Both the position numbers and the translations under genes were made by a program. Positions 61,009 through 64,000 of a DNA stretch of 64,000 bases are shown here, in pieces. The notes under the pieces were generated by a model that ran no database searches, was not told where the DNA came from, and worked only from the letters and a program-made list of their open reading frames with translations. How positions within the stretch are numbered: position 1 is the stretch's first letter; each line of letters opens with the position of its first letter. The DNA lies in NCBI GenBank assembly GCA_900764925.1, contig CAAFPW010000091.1, positions 65,678 through 129,677 on the forward strand, written 5' to 3'. This stretch comes from Fusobacteriaceae bacterium. GTDB lineage: Bacteria; Fusobacteriota; Fusobacteriia; Fusobacteriales; Fusobacteriaceae.

Positions 61009-62415
61009 CTATACCGAAATATCTCTAGCTCCATTTTCGATATCTTTTAAAAATCCTTTTATTTTATTTCTAAAGTTTTCATCTGGCATTTTTTCAACTG
61101 CCTCAAGAATAGCTTTACTTCCTAACTCTCTTAAATTTTCATCAGCATAGTCGATTAAAAATTCTTTAAGGGTCATAAGAGCATTAGCTTCACAAAGGAC
61201 ATTAATTTTTCCACTCTTAGCTATCTCCATAAATCTATCTCCAGTGCGTCCAGAACGATAACATGCAGTACAATAGCTAGGAACATATCCACTTTTAATT
61301 AGACTTTCTAACATCTCCATTGGTGAACGATGATCTCCAACTTCAAATTGAGCAGTATTCTCGTTTTTTTCTTCTGAATACCCTCCAACTCCTGTACAAG
61401 AACCTGTACTTACTTGTGAAATTCCTAGTTCGATTATCTCATCTCTGAAGTCTGCTTCCTCTCTTGTAGATAAAATCATTCCAGTATAAGGAACAGCAAG
61501 TCTTAAAACAGCTACAATTTTTCTAAAGTCATTGTCATTAACTAAATGAGGATATTTTTCAAGAGTTACACTACTTGCCTCTCTAAGTCTAGGAACAGAG
61601 ATTGTATGTGGTCCTACTCCTGTAACTCTTTCTAGCTCATTGGCATACATTATCATAGCCACAGTTTCATATTTGTGATCATAAAGTCCATATAGTACTC
61701 CGATACCAACATCATCTATACCAGCCTCTCTAGCTCTAAACATTGCAGTAGTATGATAGTAATAATCTTTTTTAGGTCCAGATAGATGCATAGCTTCGTA
61801 TGTTGGTTCATGGAAACTTTCTTGGAATAGAGTATATGTTCCAATCTCAGCTTCTTTAAGTTTTTTGTAGTTTTCTACAGTTGTAGCTGCTATATTTATA
61901 TTGATTCTTCTGATGTTTCCATTTTCGAATTTAATAGAATAGATATCTTTGATACATTGTAAAATATAGTCTAAAGAACAATTGATTGGGTCTTCACCCG
62001 CTTCTAAAACTATTCTTTTATGTCCTAATTTTTCAAGAGCTTTAACTTCATTAACAAGCTCCTCTCTAGTTAATTTTTTTCTATTTAGCTTATCATTACA
62101 ATGTTGATATCCACAATATGTACAGTTATTTACACAATAGTTACTTACATAAAGTGGAGCAAACATAACTATTCTTTTTCCATAGATTTTTTCTTTAACA
62201 ATTTTAGCAGTTTTATACATTTTTTCAAGGAGTTCATCATCTTTTATATTTAAAAGTATAGCTGCTTCTTCAGGAGTTATCCCTTCAGCTAATGCTGCCT
62301 TTTCAATTATTTTTTCAACTAACTCTTTATCTTCTCCTTGTTTTATGGCAGAGGTTAATATACTATTAATTCTGTCTTCGTTTAAAAAACTAATATCATA
62401 TTTTCTTTCTCTCAT
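61009..62415 (-). CDS. hydG: [FeFe]-hydrogenase maturase HydG
   Basis: This 468-residue radical-SAM enzyme cleaves tyrosine to supply CO and cyanide for the hydrogenase H-cluster. The radical-SAM cysteines are C94, C98 and C101 (YCVNNCTYC). The C-terminal auxiliary-cluster motif CTACYRSGRTGDRFM with a third Cys (NVLCEANAL) distinguishes HydG from ThiH. It is full length. HydE, HydF and the hydrogenase are not in the window. Its promoter appears to be an extended -10 (TGTTATAAT, minus strand) near 62465. Confidence 0.95.
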   Translation of the reverse strand: MRERKYDISFLNEDRINSILTSAIKQGEDKELVEKIIEKAALAEGITPEEAAILLNIKDDELLEKMYKTAKIVKEKIYGKRIVMFAPLYVSNYCVNNCTYCGYQHCNDKLNRKKLTREELVNEVKALEKLGHKRIVLEAGEDPINCSLDYILQCIKDIYSIKFENGNIRRININIAATTVENYKKLKEAEIGTYTLFQESFHEPTYEAMHLSGPKKDYYYHTTAMFRAREAGIDDVGIGVLYGLYDHKYETVAMIMYANELERVTGVGPHTISVPRLREASSVTLEKYPHLVNDNDFRKIVAVLRLAVPYTGMILSTREEADFRDEIIELGISQVSTGSCTGVGGYSEEKNENTAQFEVGDHRSPMEMLESLIKSGYVPSYCTACYRSGRTGDRFMEIAKSGKINVLCEANALMTLKEFLIDYADENLRELGSKAILEAVEKMPDENFRNKIKGFLKDIENGARDISV

Positions 62416-62438
62416 TTAATCCTCCGATGTTTTAAAAA

Positions 62439-62452
62439 TTGACTTTTAAAGT
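62439..62452. repeat. 14-bp repeat, copy 1 (hydG side)
   Basis: TTGACTTTTAAAGT here is repeated exactly at 62639-62652 in the same orientation, 200 bp away. It is nearly palindromic (ACTTT/AAAGT) and lies in the hydG leader. It may be a shared operator or chance in AT-rich sequence. Confidence 0.4.
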
Positions 62453-62638
62453 AATTAATACATATTATAACACAATTATGAGAAAAAAAGTTATATTTTT
62501 ATTTTTGGTAAAAAAATATTGTATTTTTTATAAAATTTTTATAAATTTTATTTTAAATATATTCTTAAAATAACAATAAAATAGGAAATTTAGAATAGTA
62601 TATCTTATTTCTATTTGGTAAAAAAATAGAAAAAATAT

Positions 62639-62667
62639 TTGACTTTTAAAGTTATATGTTTTATAAA
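62639..62667 (+). promoter_or_regulatory. Promoter of the beta-galactosidase gene (contains repeat copy 2)
   Basis: TTGACT (62639-62644), a 17-nt spacer and TATAAA (62662-62667). The -35 lies inside the second copy of TTGACTTTTAAAGT (62639-62652). The gene starts 45 nt later after TAGGAGG. The rest of 62416-62711 is featureless AT-rich DNA. Confidence 0.6.
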
Positions 62668-62711
62668 TAGTTTAATAATACTTAATAAAAACAAAAAGTA
62701 GGAGGTTAGAA

Positions 62712-64000
62712 ATGAATTCTAATACTGATTGGTTAATTAACCCTGAAATTTTTCAATTTAATAAACTTGAACCACATTCAGATCATCTGTTTTTTGAGAC
62801 ATTGGAGTCAGCTGAAACTCTTGAGGAGATTGAATTAAAGCAATCTTTAAATGGGGAGTGGAAATTTCTACTTGCAAAAAATCCAGAAGAAAGAGAGAAA
62901 GAGTTTTATAAAGAAGATTATTCAGATTCAAATTTTAAAAAAATAGTTGTTCCAGGTCATATTCAAATGCAGAATTTTGATAAATTACAATATATAAATA
63001 CTCTATATCCTTGGGATGGTAAAGAGAAATTAAGACCTCCTTTTATTTCAATGAGTAATAATCCTGTAGGAAGTTATATAAAAGAGTTTGAACTAGATGA
63101 AAGATTTTTTGATAAAGATATTTTTATCTCATTTCAAGGAGTGGAAACAGCATTTTTTCTTTGGATAAATGGAGAGTTTATAGGTTATAGTGAAGACTCT
63201 TTTACTCCAGCAGAATTTGAAATAACTAAATTTTTAAAGAAAGGGAAAAATAAAGTAGCAGTTGAAGTCTATAAAAGAAGTAGTGCTAGTTGGATAGAAG
63301 ATCAAGACTTTTGGAGATTTTCAGGAATTTTTAGGGAAGTTTTTATATACGCTACTCCTAAATTACATGTAAAAGATCTATTTGTAAAAACAAATTTAAA
63401 AAATAATTACAAAGATGCAGAAATTAAATTAAGTTGTTTACTTAATTCTAAAGAACCAAAAGGAAAAATTTGGGCAAAGATAATTTCACCAGAGAAAATC
63501 GAGATTCTAAAAACAGAAAAAATTGAATTAAAAAATGAAACAGAACTAAATTTTTCGTTGAATGATATAAAATTATGGAGTGCAGAAGAACCAAATCTAT
63601 ATAAAGTTTTTCTTATAATAGAAAATGAAAAAAATGAAATAGTTGAAGTAATTCCACAAACAATAGGATTAAGAGAATTTAAGCTTGAAAATGGACTTAT
63701 GTTACTCAATGGTAAAAGAATTGTTTTTAAAGGAATTAATCGTCATGAGTTCAGTCATAAAAAAGGAAGAGCAATTTCAAAAGAGGAGATGTTATGGGAT
63801 ATTGTATTTATGAAAACTCATAATATTAATGCTGTAAGAACATCTCATTATCCTAATCAAAGTTATTGGTATAAATTATGTGATGAGTATGGAATTTATT
63901 TAATTGATGAAACAAATTTAGAAAGTCATGGTTCATGGCAAAAAATGGGGGTATGTGAACCTTCTTGGAATGTTCCTGGAAATAAACCAGAATGGAAAGA
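62712..64000 (+). CDS. lacZ: Beta-galactosidase, GH2 LacZ-type (partial, 3' end beyond window)
   Basis: The frame is open from ATG 62712 (AGGAGG upstream) to the right edge, 429 codons of an expected 1,000 or so. The N-terminus follows LacZ: ESAETLEEIELKQSLNGEWKF, VPGHIQMQ, INTLYPWDG and the sugar-binding domain. FKGINRHEFSHKKGR and the family-2 signature NAVRTSHYPNQSYWYKLCDEYGIYLIDE then follow. The acid/base region (NESGHG in E. coli) lies beyond the window. It hydrolyses lactose or other beta-galactosides in the cytoplasm, since no signal peptide is present. Confidence 0.94.
   Translation, partial: MNSNTDWLINPEIFQFNKLEPHSDHLFFETLESAETLEEIELKQSLNGEWKFLLAKNPEEREKEFYKEDYSDSNFKKIVVPGHIQMQNFDKLQYINTLYPWDGKEKLRPPFISMSNNPVGSYIKEFELDERFFDKDIFISFQGVETAFFLWINGEFIGYSEDSFTPAEFEITKFLKKGKNKVAVEVYKRSSASWIEDQDFWRFSGIFREVFIYATPKLHVKDLFVKTNLKNNYKDAEIKLSCLLNSKEPKGKIWAKIISPEKIEILKTEKIELKNETELNFSLNDIKLWSAEEPNLYKVFLIIENEKNEIVEVIPQTIGLREFKLENGLMLLNGKRIVFKGINRHEFSHKKGRAISKEEMLWDIVFMKTHNINAVRTSHYPNQSYWYKLCDEYGIYLIDETNLESHGSWQKMGVCEPSWNVPGNKPEWK

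Noticed and set aside
1..64000. CRISPR arrays, tRNA or rRNA genes, insertion sequences
   Set aside because: I found no regularly spaced repeats, no cloverleaf-like stretches with a CCA/T-loop signature, and no transposase-like frames. A covariance-model scan would be decisive for small RNAs.

Overview
This 64 kb stretch is AT-rich chromosomal DNA, almost certainly from a Fusobacterium, probably one of the larger-genome gut species. That placement is inference. It rests on a complete lysine-fermentation operon in the fusobacterial order, a DUF177-rpmF-plsX-fabH-fabD-acpP-fabF-rnc block, a riboflavin operon behind an FMN riboswitch, and amino-acid and peptide uptake systems. I see no rRNA, tRNA, CRISPR array, insertion sequence or prophage.

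Layout. 1-6 kb (minus strand): an AbgT-type transporter (cut by the left edge), an alanine/glycine:Na+ symporter and a class-I glutamine-amidotransferase-like peptidase form an operon behind a palindromic operator. An RpiR-type regulator and an NhaC-family antiporter follow. 6.2-15.1 kb (plus): a strong promoter and a lysine riboswitch precede kal-kce-kdd-kamA-kamB-kamC-kamD-kamE, which take lysine to crotonyl-CoA plus acetoacetate. 15.3-22.5 kb: miaB, rho, a LysM/M23 peptidase, ispG, a small lipoprotein, then an ECF sigma factor with an ECF-like promoter, a one-TM putative anti-sigma factor and a CpxP/Spy-like exported protein, then a PhzF homologue. 22.5-26.2 kb: FMN riboswitch, terminator, ribH-ribD-ribE-ribBA; ribE appears to start at an AUU codon. 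26.3-40.4 kb: gltS, ychF, the lipid block, rnc, a radical-SAM gene, rng, coaD, radA and the c-di-AMP synthase disA.

40.4-59.9 kb is transport-rich. It holds a second NhaC antiporter and a lactose/cellobiose-type PTS operon containing a cytoplasmic glycosylasparaginase, with pepV and cutC downstream. An EamA transporter, a HAD phosphatase, a fructose-type PTS (EIIABC plus a lone EIIC), an APC permease and a LytS/LytTR two-component system divergent from a CstA-type transporter follow. Two chromosomal genes resembling Rep_3 plasmid replication initiators lie here; each is divergent from a PTS operon across a repeat-bearing intergenic region. I regard these as the best candidate for an undescribed regulatory system.

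59.9-64 kb: a cobalamin riboswitch with a terminator/antiterminator platform controls a single MORN-repeat (YwqK-like) gene. hydG (minus) and a beta-galactosidase gene cut by the right edge follow. Together the genes describe an anaerobe that ferments amino acids (lysine, glutamate, small peptides) and some sugars, and that controls this with three riboswitches and local regulators.
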